A stretch of DNA of 36,633 bases, from positions 1-36,633 of the forward strand of contig CANHUW010000001.1 in the NCBI GenBank assembly GCA_947463975.1, in the 5' to 3' direction. The notes beneath the pieces are model-generated. The model made no database searches. It was not told where the DNA came from and worked only from the letters and a program-made list of their open reading frames with translations. The position numbers and the translations under genes were made by a program. Shown piece after piece: positions 8,601-16,133 of the stretch. Within the stretch, counting starts at the first letter, position 1, and each line of letters starts with the position of its first letter. Origin of the DNA: Bacteroidota bacterium. Its GTDB lineage: Bacteria > Bacteroidota > Bacteroidia > Chitinophagales > Chitinophagaceae.

Positions 8601-10142
8601 TTAGTTTTTTAAATTGGATATTGGATACGTAATAGCGAGCTTTGCATGAAAATTGGATATATTATTTTTGTTCTCCCACATATAATTTTTGCTCGCAATA
8701 AATACCAGTTGCGCAGCTAGGGTAAAATTATGCAGGGTATACTGTGGTGTAATACCATAGGCCATATCAGTCCAAAAAATAGAGCGGTTTTCTGGATCTC
8801 TATTTGTTTTTTCTATAAATACGCCGACCCTATTATTACCACTTACCCAGGTACCCATCACCATTTGTTTGTTGGCTCCAAATCCAGAGCCTACGCCCAT
8901 AATTTGGTTGAAGTTGGTGTAGCCCTGCCCCATTTGCCCATGCACGTACCAATTACCAGCGGTGCGGAGTATAGCATCTGGTGACTGACTCATTTGGGTA
9001 AACTCTATCCCTAGGTTTAGGTATCTATTTTTATTTAGCGTTACTATTTTTTTAAAACCTACTATATGCGCCACAGAGTGTGTAGGTGCCATCAGGTAAT
9101 CGCGCGTACGCTCGCCATAATCATTTTTACCATACTCTACGTATAGTTCCGATTTTGATTTTGGAAACACAATACGCACAAAAAAACTAGCTACCTGATC
9201 TATACTAAGGGTATCGTCGCCCCAATCATTTTTTTTCTGAAATGTTTTGGTAACAATAGGAATGTATTTATTGGTAAAAGATCCTTTACCCTCCGCAATA
9301 CCTGGGCCATATTTTTGTAACGATCGTATAAGCCCCACATATACACCTGGTAACCATTTGGGGTTGTAATTTAAAATGTAGGCGTTTATATAACGCCAGC
9401 TATTACGCAAATTGGGGCTGGATTTTAAATGAAAATTTTCGTAAGGTAATAGGCTATCTGTTTCGAGCCTGCCACCTATTAATTCAAATTCAAAATTACC
9501 AATGGGTGTTTTTGCAGGCCTATGGGTTTTAATAAATATGTTGGCAAACCCAGGCGCATTATTAGACATAATAAGTGCATTTGTTACACCTGGCCCCCAC
9601 CATTTGTTTGCGGTAGATACACCCATACTAAATGAGCTAGCACTTACACTAAGGGTAGACTGCCCCCCATATAATTTAGTATAGGGTTTACCACTACTAT
9701 ACCCATAACTTCCATTAGCTGGGTAAGTAGGGTTGGCAGCATATATAAGTTCTGGTTGCAATTGTAATTTTACCGGCCCTGCTTTAATATTTGCTCCAAA
9801 AGTTAATTGGCTTTGTAAACCACTTGCCGGAATAAAAGATGCATCGTTGTAACCATAAGGGTGGTGGCTATTAAACTGTGTTGTTAGCGTTACAGGCAGT
9901 ATGATAGTTTTAGACGTTTTTATGCCACCTTGCTGGATAACCATGGCGCTAGTAGAATCCTCCCCTTTTTGCAAATGATTTTCGCGCGCAGTAGCAAACT
10001 GATTGTGTATGATAAAAGAAGGTTGCGCCGCTACCCTATTAGACACAAACCCTAGCGCTAATAAAACCAATATTTTAGAAAAATGTGCCAGTGTGCGCTG
10101 TTTAAGATGTTGATTGATATGATGTTTGCGGGGGTAGGGCAA
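8601..10142 (-). CDS. Capsule assembly Wzi family protein (copy 3)
   Basis: A 513-residue secreted beta-rich protein, clearly paralogous to the neighbouring gene at 7017. Both have an F-N-S-H/D...GYNDASFIPASG-type segment, a GVSTANKWWGPG strand and a MSNNAPGFANI segment, the core of the Wzi-like family in this phylum. The hydrophobic signal segment (KILVLLALGFVSNRVAAQ) lies about 22 residues in. The only start that keeps it and avoids the upstream in-frame stop at 10179-10181 is TTG at 10142, so the start is less certain than the rest. The gene begins 36 bases after the sulfatase-fold gene at 10179 and is likely in the same transcript. Confidence 0.85.
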   Translation of the reverse strand: MPYPRKHHINQHLKQRTLAHFSKILVLLALGFVSNRVAAQPSFIIHNQFATARENHLQKGEDSTSAMVIQQGGIKTSKTIILPVTLTTQFNSHHPYGYNDASFIPASGLQSQLTFGANIKAGPVKLQLQPELIYAANPTYPANGSYGYSSGKPYTKLYGGQSTLSVSASSFSMGVSTANKWWGPGVTNALIMSNNAPGFANIFIKTHRPAKTPIGNFEFELIGGRLETDSLLPYENFHLKSSPNLRNSWRYINAYILNYNPKWLPGVYVGLIRSLQKYGPGIAEGKGSFTNKYIPIVTKTFQKKNDWGDDTLSIDQVASFFVRIVFPKSKSELYVEYGKNDYGERTRDYLMAPTHSVAHIVGFKKIVTLNKNRYLNLGIEFTQMSQSPDAILRTAGNWYVHGQMGQGYTNFNQIMGVGSGFGANKQMVMGTWVSGNNRVGVFIEKTNRDPENRSIFWTDMAYGITPQYTLHNFTLAAQLVFIASKNYMWENKNNISNFHAKLAITYPISNLKN

Positions 10143-10178
10143 ATTTAGGGAATATTTGAAGAAGGGGTGCTTATAAAA

Positions 10179-11537
10179 CTAATTATGTGTGATAATTACA
10201 GCAGGCACAAATCTAGATGAGTACTGATCTAACTCTTTTCTAGTGTAAAATGGTGGTGGGTGATCCCCCACAATTACTAGTTTATTAACAGGGTACTGTT
10301 TAAGCAGTTTTGCTAAATGGGCAAACTGCTCCGTTATTCTATTATACTGACTTTGTAATTCAGATTTATTACCCTGCGCGCGAAAGGGCAAATGAGTGTT
10401 AATGGTAAGCACATATAAAAAAGCTTTTTTTTGAGTGCTAATTAGTTTTAAGCCATAATCAAAAACTGTTTCGTCATTTACAGATATATAGTGATTGTTA
10501 AAATTTAAAGGGCCGCTATCTTTAAAATAAGAAAAATCTTTGATTTGGTTAAACCCAGCAATTTTTCTAAAATGATACCCATTGCTGTAATACCCACTAA
10601 AAGATTGTAACGATATTGTATTATATCCTGTATTATTTTTACTTTGAGGTAAGCTTAAAGCATCGGAACTAGAATTTTGGATAATTGAATAGTATGCTTC
10701 GCCAGATTTGTTATATAGTTCCCGAACCTCTGCCAACGTTGTTCCTCCAAAAAACAAAGAAGAATCAAATTGAATTTTATATCCAAATGAATCTAAATCA
10801 AAGAGTGATTTAAGTTGCTTATTTCTATTGATTAAATCTCTATCAAGCCCCCAGCTTTCAACTATTATTAAAGCTTGCTTACTTGAAGTATCGTTAATTA
10901 GATATTTGAAGCTAATAGATTGACCCTCTCTTATATTTTTGAAATTCTTTATTTGAGATACTTTTAAGTATTTATTAAAATAAATTTTGGCATCTTGAAA
11001 CAGCAGTGTTGCCATTGGCTGAGAAAAATTATAATTTAACTTGCCATTGGGCTTGTAATTTAAACTTGAGCTGCCAAAAAATGAATCGATGCAAAAGGTT
11101 GTTAGAAACCCAATAATAAAAAAATAAAGTCCAAATTTTTTGTCATTTTTTGAAATATTGATAGAACTTAAGACACTTTTTTTAACAAGTATGTGAATTA
11201 ATAAAACAATAAAAATAAAACTCATCAAAATTAACAGCCAAGTCCTTAACTTAAAACTTGAAATAAAAATAGAATTGAGCTTTTGCAAAAAATTAAAAGC
11301 ATCAAAATAATATATTTTAGATACTGTTATGAGTAAATCAGAAACAAATAGAATCAGAACTGCAAAAAATCTAAAAAAATAGTTTTTGAAAAAACTAAAT
11401 ATAAAAGGGATTAATAAATACTCATAATATAAAAATGGACGACCTATTTGCAACAAATAAAATGTGCTTAATAGTAGATTAATGCAAACAATTAATGCTA
11501 TTAGTGAAACAGTCTTATTTGTAGAGTTTGATATCAT
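10179..11537 (-). CDS. Membrane sulfatase-fold phosphotransferase (LtaS/OpgB-like), copy 1
   Basis: A 452-residue protein with about five N-terminal membrane helices (to ~155) and a periplasmic alkaline-phosphatase/sulfatase-superfamily domain. Visible metal and nucleophile positions match the LtaS/OpgB/EptA type: Glu227 in IIVESWG, Thr266/Thr267 in FGGTTLAE, His382 in NTHLPF, and Asp425-His426 in VGDHPPPF. Enzymes of this architecture move phosphoglycerol or phosphoethanolamine from a phospholipid to a glycan. A periplasmic decoration of the capsule/O-antigen with phosphoglycerol is therefore plausible, especially given the phospholipid-synthesis gene at 16123. A paralogue with the same layout is at 14739. 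A sulfatase or phosphatase activity cannot be excluded from sequence alone. Confidence 0.8.
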   Translation of the reverse strand: MISNSTNKTVSLIALIVCINLLLSTFYLLQIGRPFLYYEYLLIPFIFSFFKNYFFRFFAVLILFVSDLLITVSKIYYFDAFNFLQKLNSIFISSFKLRTWLLILMSFIFIVLLIHILVKKSVLSSINISKNDKKFGLYFFIIGFLTTFCIDSFFGSSSLNYKPNGKLNYNFSQPMATLLFQDAKIYFNKYLKVSQIKNFKNIREGQSISFKYLINDTSSKQALIIVESWGLDRDLINRNKQLKSLFDLDSFGYKIQFDSSLFFGGTTLAEVRELYNKSGEAYYSIIQNSSSDALSLPQSKNNTGYNTISLQSFSGYYSNGYHFRKIAGFNQIKDFSYFKDSGPLNFNNHYISVNDETVFDYGLKLISTQKKAFLYVLTINTHLPFRAQGNKSELQSQYNRITEQFAHLAKLLKQYPVNKLVIVGDHPPPFYTRKELDQYSSRFVPAVIITHN

Positions 11538-11567
11538 TTAGCAGATGCCATCAAATATACAATTAAG

Positions 11568-12632
11568 TTAGAAATATCTCCAAATTGAAGTTTTAGACCC
11601 TTGAGATTTAAGTTTGAGGTAATACTTACAAACAGGGAATAATATCAGTAGTCCAATTAACCATAGCAAATACATCACAATTAATGGCAATGAGTGAGAA
11701 ACAAACTTACTTATAAAGATAAATGTGTAAATATGAGCAAAATAGAAAAACAAAGATGATTGCCCAAAAACAATTAATAGCCTAAATATGTTACTTTCTT
11801 CTAATTTACTAATCATCCAAAACAATAAGCTTAAAATGCCCATATTCAAAATTATAAAAGAAATACTAGGTGGATATTTAATAACTGCTAAATAACTTAT
11901 GATACCTGATAAATTTTTGTGGTTATAATCACCAAAATTAATAAACCGAAGGATAATAAATATTAGCAGAAAAATAAGTCCGGCTTTTAAAAAATTGACT
12001 TCCCTTATCCCTAATCCAATCATTGTAATTCCAATCCAAGGTAATGCTGGATAATTTACATTAACCCAATTATTACTACCAGGTACAAATATTAAATTTA
12101 AAAAGGTATTACTAATAGGTTGTGTTAAAACGGTATTTGCAATAAAATAGTTAATAAAAAATTGCTGTTCCGATATAAATCTGCACAATAGGCTTCACTT
12201 TTATAAAAAAGGAACAAAAATTAAAGATACCCCAAGTGCATATAATACTCCTCCCCTAAATGGCGGCCATTTATCTAAACTATCTATATTAAAAAGTAGT
12301 GATGGAAAATCGAGTAGTTGTTGTAGTATAATTAAAACAATACCTCGTTTAATAAAAAAATACGCTTTGGGCCATTTATCAAAATCATTGATGCTTTTTG
12401 ATAATGAAAAAGACATGCTCATTCCCATTAAAAGTGAAAAACCTGGGGCACAGATATTTGAAATCCACCTAGTAAAAAAAACAGCATAACTGCCATAATT
12501 TGGCATTGAGCTATTCCAAGTTTCAGCGTAATGAGTTTGATAAAAGAATAAATAACAATGATCAATTGCCATAATAATCATCAATAGCCCACGTAATATA
12601 TCTATGTTTTGGAAGCGTTTTTGATTATTCAC
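11568..12632 (-). pseudogene. DUF1624/HGSNAT-type membrane acyltransferase, broken by two compensating frameshifts
   Basis: The N-terminal part (12632-12201) begins with the family signature FQNIDILRGLLMIIMAIDH and ends at a TAA. The C-terminal part (to 11568) lies in the same frame and gives further helices including VNYPALPWIGITMIG. Between them the reading frame is displaced for only about 45 bases. Adding one T to the T6 run (minus strand) at 12205-12210 and removing one from the T6 run at 12156-12161 gives a continuous ~354-codon protein, including a plausible helix (KPIVQIYIGTAIFINYFI). The intact protein would be a multi-helix membrane acyltransferase that could acetylate sugars. Either the gene is dead or both homopolymers were misread. 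The two pieces should not be annotated as independent genes. Confidence 0.8.
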
Positions 12633-12640
12633 TTGATTAA

Positions 12641-13057
12641 ATTGAAATAAGAGATACTAAAAGCAGTAATTTACTTAATTTAAGTAAATTAACCTATGAC
12701 CTATCGACCCTTAGCTTCTCGAATAACTTCTTTAAACTAGCAGAAGGAAGTGAATACAGAAAGCCAATAAACGCTATAGATAGTGCAGATGCAATAGTAG
12801 TGCTAAGTGGAATGTTGGAAATAAATTTAGTGGGAGATTCAATCTACATAGAATGGGGAGACCTAGATAGGTTTTTTGGAGGAATTGCTTTATTTAAAGA
12901 AGGTAAGGGTCAAAAGCTAGTATTTACTGGAGGCAAAATGCCATGGGTTAAAGCAAAGAAAACAGAGGGAGACGTGTTAAAGGAATATGCTATTTCAAGT
13001 GGCATACCTTCTGAAAAGATATTTGTAACGAAAATTATAAATCACATAGTTGTTTAG
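12641..13057 (+). pseudogene. YdcF/ElyC/SanA-family (DUF218) gene remnant
   Basis: An open frame on the opposite strand to all neighbouring cassette genes. It encodes the central part of a DUF218 protein: DSADAIVVLSGM, then DRFFGGIALFKEGKGQKLVFTGGKMPW, then EGDVLKEYAISSGIPSEKIFVTK. The membrane-anchoring N-terminus is missing. The C-terminal part expected after the GIP-x-E-K segment is cut by a TAG at 13055-13057, one base before the convergent oxidase pseudogene. A start could be proposed at GTG 12800 or upstream, but no full protein results. About 139 codons remain of a family usually 200-260 long. Known members act in envelope polysaccharide metabolism or are of unknown function. This copy is most likely inactive. 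Confidence 0.65.
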
Positions 13058-13058
13058 A

Positions 13059-14261
13059 TTAAGATGTAAATCTTTTTAAAACCATATCAGAAACTGTATT
13101 ACCAATAGATAGCGAGCTTGTTGCTGCCGGTGACGGGGCATTTAGTATATTGATTGCAAAATTAGATTCTCTAATCTCAAAATCATCCAATAAACCACCA
13201 GTTCGATTACAAGCCTGAGCTCTAACTCCAGAGCCGCCTTCTATTAGATCAGATTCTGTAATTTCTGAAATTAACTCTTGTAATGCACGAGTAAAAGCAG
13301 ATTTTGAAAAAGATCTATAAAATTCGCCAAAGCCTGTTTTCCAATATTTTCCGACCACTTTTTGAAAACCAGGCCAAGCAAGAGTTTCTGCTAATTCAGC
13401 GAAATTAATTTGGGACTTTTTATATCCCTCTCTTTTAAATGCCAGTACTGCATTTGGGCCAGCCTCAACTCCACCCTTTTTCATTCTTGTGAAGTGTACT
13501 CCTAAAAAAGGAAAATTAGGATCTGGGACAGGATAAATTAAGTTTTTAACTAACTACTCTCTTTCAGGTTTAATTTTATAATACTCTCCTCTAAATGGGA
13601 TGATTTTAACATCAACGATTGATTCGTCACTCAGCCTTGCCACTTTATCAGAATATAAACCAGCACAGTTAATTACCAATTTAGCTTTGAATGAACTTTG
13701 TGAAGTTTGTATATGATTGATTGAATCTTTTTGATCAATCTTTATAACTTTATGTCCTGTAAAGATTTCACCACCCATTTTTTGTACTTTGTGACAATAA
13801 GCTAAAGCCACTTTTAAATAGTCTACTATCCCAGTTTGAGGTACATGAATCGCACCGACCCCTGCACAATATGGCTCATACTCTTTTAGTTCTTCTAACG
13901 TTATCTTTCTAGTTCCATTTAAACCGTTCTGAAGGGCCCTTTCTAGCAAGGTATCAAGAATTTGTAATTGGTCTTTACGAGTCGCTACCACTACCTTCCC
14001 TGTTATTTCAAATGGAATATCTTCTTCCGTGCAGAACTGAAGTAACTCATGGTAGCCATTAATACAATTAGTAGCTTTTAAAGACCCTGGCTTATAATAT
14101 AATCCTGAGTGAATGACTCCTGAATTATTAGCAGTTTGATGCTTTGCGAGTTCATTTTCTTTTTCTAAAATAACACACTTTAAATTCGGTCTTGATTGCA
14201 AGATTTTCACTCTTGTTGCAAGTCCAACAATTCCACCTCCGATTATAGCAATATCTTACAT
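13059..14261 (-). pseudogene. lhgO: L-2-hydroxyglutarate oxidase (LhgO-like) pseudogene with two nonsense codons
   Basis: Read straight through in one frame this is a ~400-codon FAD-dependent oxidoreductase, the normal LhgO length. It shows the FAD motif DIAIIGGGIVGLAT, then KHQTANNSGVIHSGLYY, VINCAGLYSDKVARL, IIPFRGEYY, PVPDPNFPFLGVHFT, EAGPNAVLAFKREGY and a terminal NAPSPAATSSLSIG. Two in-frame stops interrupt it: TAA as codon 2 (14256-14258, directly after ATG 14259-14261) and TAG at 13554-13556 between KPERE and LVKNLIYP. Both look like point substitutions because the frame is kept throughout. Intact LhgO oxidises L-2-hydroxyglutarate to 2-oxoglutarate; LhgO-like genes occasionally sit in O-antigen clusters. 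GTG at 14210 could still start a 218-residue fragment, but it lacks the FAD motif. Confidence 0.85.
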
Positions 14262-14306
14262 AAAATAGTTTAAATGAAGATATAAAATAACTAATAAATA
14301 TAAAGC

Positions 14307-14529
14307 TCACAACCCATGAAATTGTATTAAATCATAATAAAATATTAGCTTACATTCAACTAATAGATGATCTACCTCCACAAAATAGTACCCACTTTCC
14401 TTGTTCCTATCATACTGTCTTGTCCTGAAATAGGCTCTAAAATGCAAAAAATCACCAAGTGGCGGGTCTACTGCATTTAAATAACGTGCTGAAATTGAAT
14501 TTTTCAGAATTATAACACAAACTCCTTAC
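14307..14529 (-). pseudogene. Unrecognised open frame without a start, probable gene remnant
   Basis: About 73 minus-strand codons stay open between a TAA near 14530 and the TGA at 14307-14309. The translation contains ISARYLNAVDPPLGDFLH, FRAYFRTRQYDRNKESG and YYFVEVDHLL. The mixed charged/aromatic composition looks protein-like rather than random AT-rich sequence, but there is no ATG and I recognise no family. It sits in the decayed stretch between the oxidase pseudogene and the sulfatase-fold gene, so I treat it as a remnant of an unknown gene. It could also be chance. Confidence 0.25.
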
Positions 14530-14570
14530 CAATTATGGTGAGGAAGATGTAATTCACGTAAATAAAATTA
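14510..14570 (-). pseudogene. Remnant of a sugar-transferase C-terminus (PglC/WbpL-like tail)
   Basis: The minus-strand frame ending at TAA 14510-14512 gives NFIYVNYIFLTIIGKEFVL, closely matching LGYFKYIFLTVFGKGFGDRI at the end of the intact sugar transferase at 17229. The DNA supports this: 14524-14561 matches 17264-17301 at 30 of 38 positions in the same orientation. Only the tail is left. It points to a past replacement or deletion of an initiating transferase here. Confidence 0.55.
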
Positions 14571-14651
14571 GGCTGAACTCTTAAACTCCTCCATGGTAGT
14601 ATGAACATCAGTATTGATGCGTTTGCTCTTTAGTACGTTTACTATGGTCAT
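14568..14651 (-). pseudogene. Second sugar-transferase C-terminal remnant
   Basis: A 27-codon minus-strand frame, MTIVNVLKSKRIN...TTMEEFKSSA, ending at TAA 14568-14570 and closed by TAG directly upstream. The V-L-K-x-x-x-I-(x)n-T-M-x-x-F pattern resembles the extreme C-terminus of another Bacteroidota sugar transferase type. It overlaps the neighbouring remnant in a different frame by a few bases. This identification rests on a short motif recalled from the family and is tentative. Confidence 0.35.
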
Positions 14652-14738
14652 CTATAGGATTTTATATTTATATCAGAAAAGATTATTTATCAACTTAATC
14701 TATAATGAAACGAAATTATCCTTCACAGAAATAGGGAT

Positions 14739-16133
14739 TTATCTAGTCACGATACAATAAGGCACAAACTGATCATTGTAAAAAGCTCTGTCATCTTTTT
14801 TTACAAATGGAGGCATGTGGTCTCCTACAATTAATATTTTTTGAAATTTGTTAGGATCTAAATGGGTAGCCACATATGCTAGAAAATTACTTATCCTTTT
14901 GCTTTGATTTTTTGCTTCTTCGCTTAAATTAGCTTCTTTATCTATATCAAATTTTTTACTAAACATAGGCTTATTCAACTTTCCTTTAAAGGGCAAATGA
15001 GCATTTTCTGTTAAAAAATAAACAAACTGTTTACCTTTTGTTGCTGTTTTTGATTGAATAAAATTGAAGACATCTTCATCATTTACAGATATAAATGGCG
15101 AATCATAGTTTAGCTTGCTTTGAAAATTACTTTCAACCTGCACGTCTTCGGAGAAAAATACTTCATCTGCACCAATATTTTTCCACCAAGTCGCTCTTTC
15201 AAACATGTTAGCTTTGTAAGAGTGTATTGCAATGGTGTGATAGCCTTGCCGCTTTTTGATTTGAAATATAGATTTGAAATTTTTAGAACGGTTGGGCTTG
15301 ATAAAATAACGGTAATCGCCTTCACAATTTAATAATTCTCTCAACTCTGCACTGGTAGTACTCCCTGTAAATGGAGTTTTGCCCCAGCTTGTTTTCAAAT
15401 TCTTGCCTTCGAAAACAGCACTAATATCTTTTTGAAACGCTTCTCTTTTTAATGAATCATTGATCAAGCCAAAAGATTCTACAATCATTAGCAGTTGATT
15501 ACTCGTATTATCTGATGTGTTTTCTTTAAAAGCAATCGACTCTTTGTTTAACTGAAATAATAAAGGAGCATTTACATTCACATTTCTATTAAGTAAACTA
15601 CGATAAAATGATATGGAAGGCAACCCCGCAAAATTATCTTTATAAAAATTTAAAGGTGGATTGTAAGCCGATACAATAGATGATCCATTGATGCTATCGA
15701 GTACAAAGGTAATGGCAAGCATAGCTATAAAAAACCGTAGGCATACTTTATCGGTACCAATTTTTCTTTTGAACATCTTAAACAATAAAAATGTTCCGAT
15801 TAAGGCCAAAAAAGTTATTATCAACAAGAAGATTTGAACCGGATTGATGGCATAATTACCGAAATACTTTAAAGTATTTAAAAAATCAGGCAGATTAAAA
15901 AAATACAATTTTGAAAATACTGTAGCAATGTCTAAAGTAAAAACAAATACAAAAACTAACCAAGGCCAAAGCGAACGAACATTAAATGCCATTATAAGAC
16001 CTACCAAAAAGTATTCATATACGAATAAAGGCCTATCTATTGCAAACCAAGGCTGCAACAACGAAACAACAAGTGTGGGCCATGTTACCACCAAAAGTAA
16101 GAACCAACAGTAAGGCAATTTTTTATTCCACAT
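14739..16133 (-). CDS. Membrane sulfatase-fold phosphotransferase (LtaS/OpgB-like), copy 2
   Basis: A 464-residue paralogue of the protein at 10179. It has about five hydrophobic helices to ~150 and then a periplasmic alkaline-phosphatase-superfamily domain. Candidate active-site residues are Glu219 (MIVESFG), Thr259/Thr260 (FTGSTTSAELREL, nucleophile region), His379 (NAHLPF) and Asp438-His439 (VGDHMPPF). All key positions are present, so it should be active. Its ATG lies inside the 3' end of the CDP-alcohol phosphatidyltransferase-PgpA gene (11-base overlap), a tight coupling. That supports the idea that the upstream enzyme makes the phosphatidylglycerol donor and this enzyme transfers glycerol phosphate onto the glycan. 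Phosphoethanolamine transfer is the main alternative. Confidence 0.82.
   Translation of the reverse strand: MWNKKLPYCWFLLLVVTWPTLVVSLLQPWFAIDRPLFVYEYFLVGLIMAFNVRSLWPWLVFVFVFTLDIATVFSKLYFFNLPDFLNTLKYFGNYAINPVQIFLLIITFLALIGTFLLFKMFKRKIGTDKVCLRFFIAMLAITFVLDSINGSSIVSAYNPPLNFYKDNFAGLPSISFYRSLLNRNVNVNAPLLFQLNKESIAFKENTSDNTSNQLLMIVESFGLINDSLKREAFQKDISAVFEGKNLKTSWGKTPFTGSTTSAELRELLNCEGDYRYFIKPNRSKNFKSIFQIKKRQGYHTIAIHSYKANMFERATWWKNIGADEVFFSEDVQVESNFQSKLNYDSPFISVNDEDVFNFIQSKTATKGKQFVYFLTENAHLPFKGKLNKPMFSKKFDIDKEANLSEEAKNQSKRISNFLAYVATHLDPNKFQKILIVGDHMPPFVKKDDRAFYNDQFVPYCIVTR

Larger units (their letters stand above)
14262..14738. other. Decayed intergenic stretch between lhgO pseudogene and sulfatase-fold gene
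   Basis: This 477-base stretch has no intact gene. It holds the two sugar-transferase tail remnants and the unrecognised open frame listed separately. The remainder (14652-14738 and 14262-14306) is AT-rich sequence in which I see no gene, terminator or clear promoter. Confidence 0.7.

Noticed and set aside
8284..8604. 106-codon plus-strand frame across the start of the second minus-strand Wzi gene
   Set aside because: It overlaps the signal-peptide region of a real gene on the other strand and has no motif.
11568..12188. Separate 206-residue membrane protein starting at TTG 12188
   Set aside because: It is in the same frame as the preceding N-terminal half and completes the same DUF1624 family; a stop TGA lies three codons before the TTG. 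It is the broken C-terminal half, not its own gene.
13059..13484. Separate 141-residue gene downstream of the oxidase fragment
   Set aside because: It continues the oxidase in the same frame after a single TAG and carries the LhgO C-terminal motifs.
14568..14651. Possible small independent peptide gene
   Set aside because: The 27 codons resemble only the tail of sugar transferases and sit directly after a stop, next to another tail remnant, so a gene fragment is likelier.
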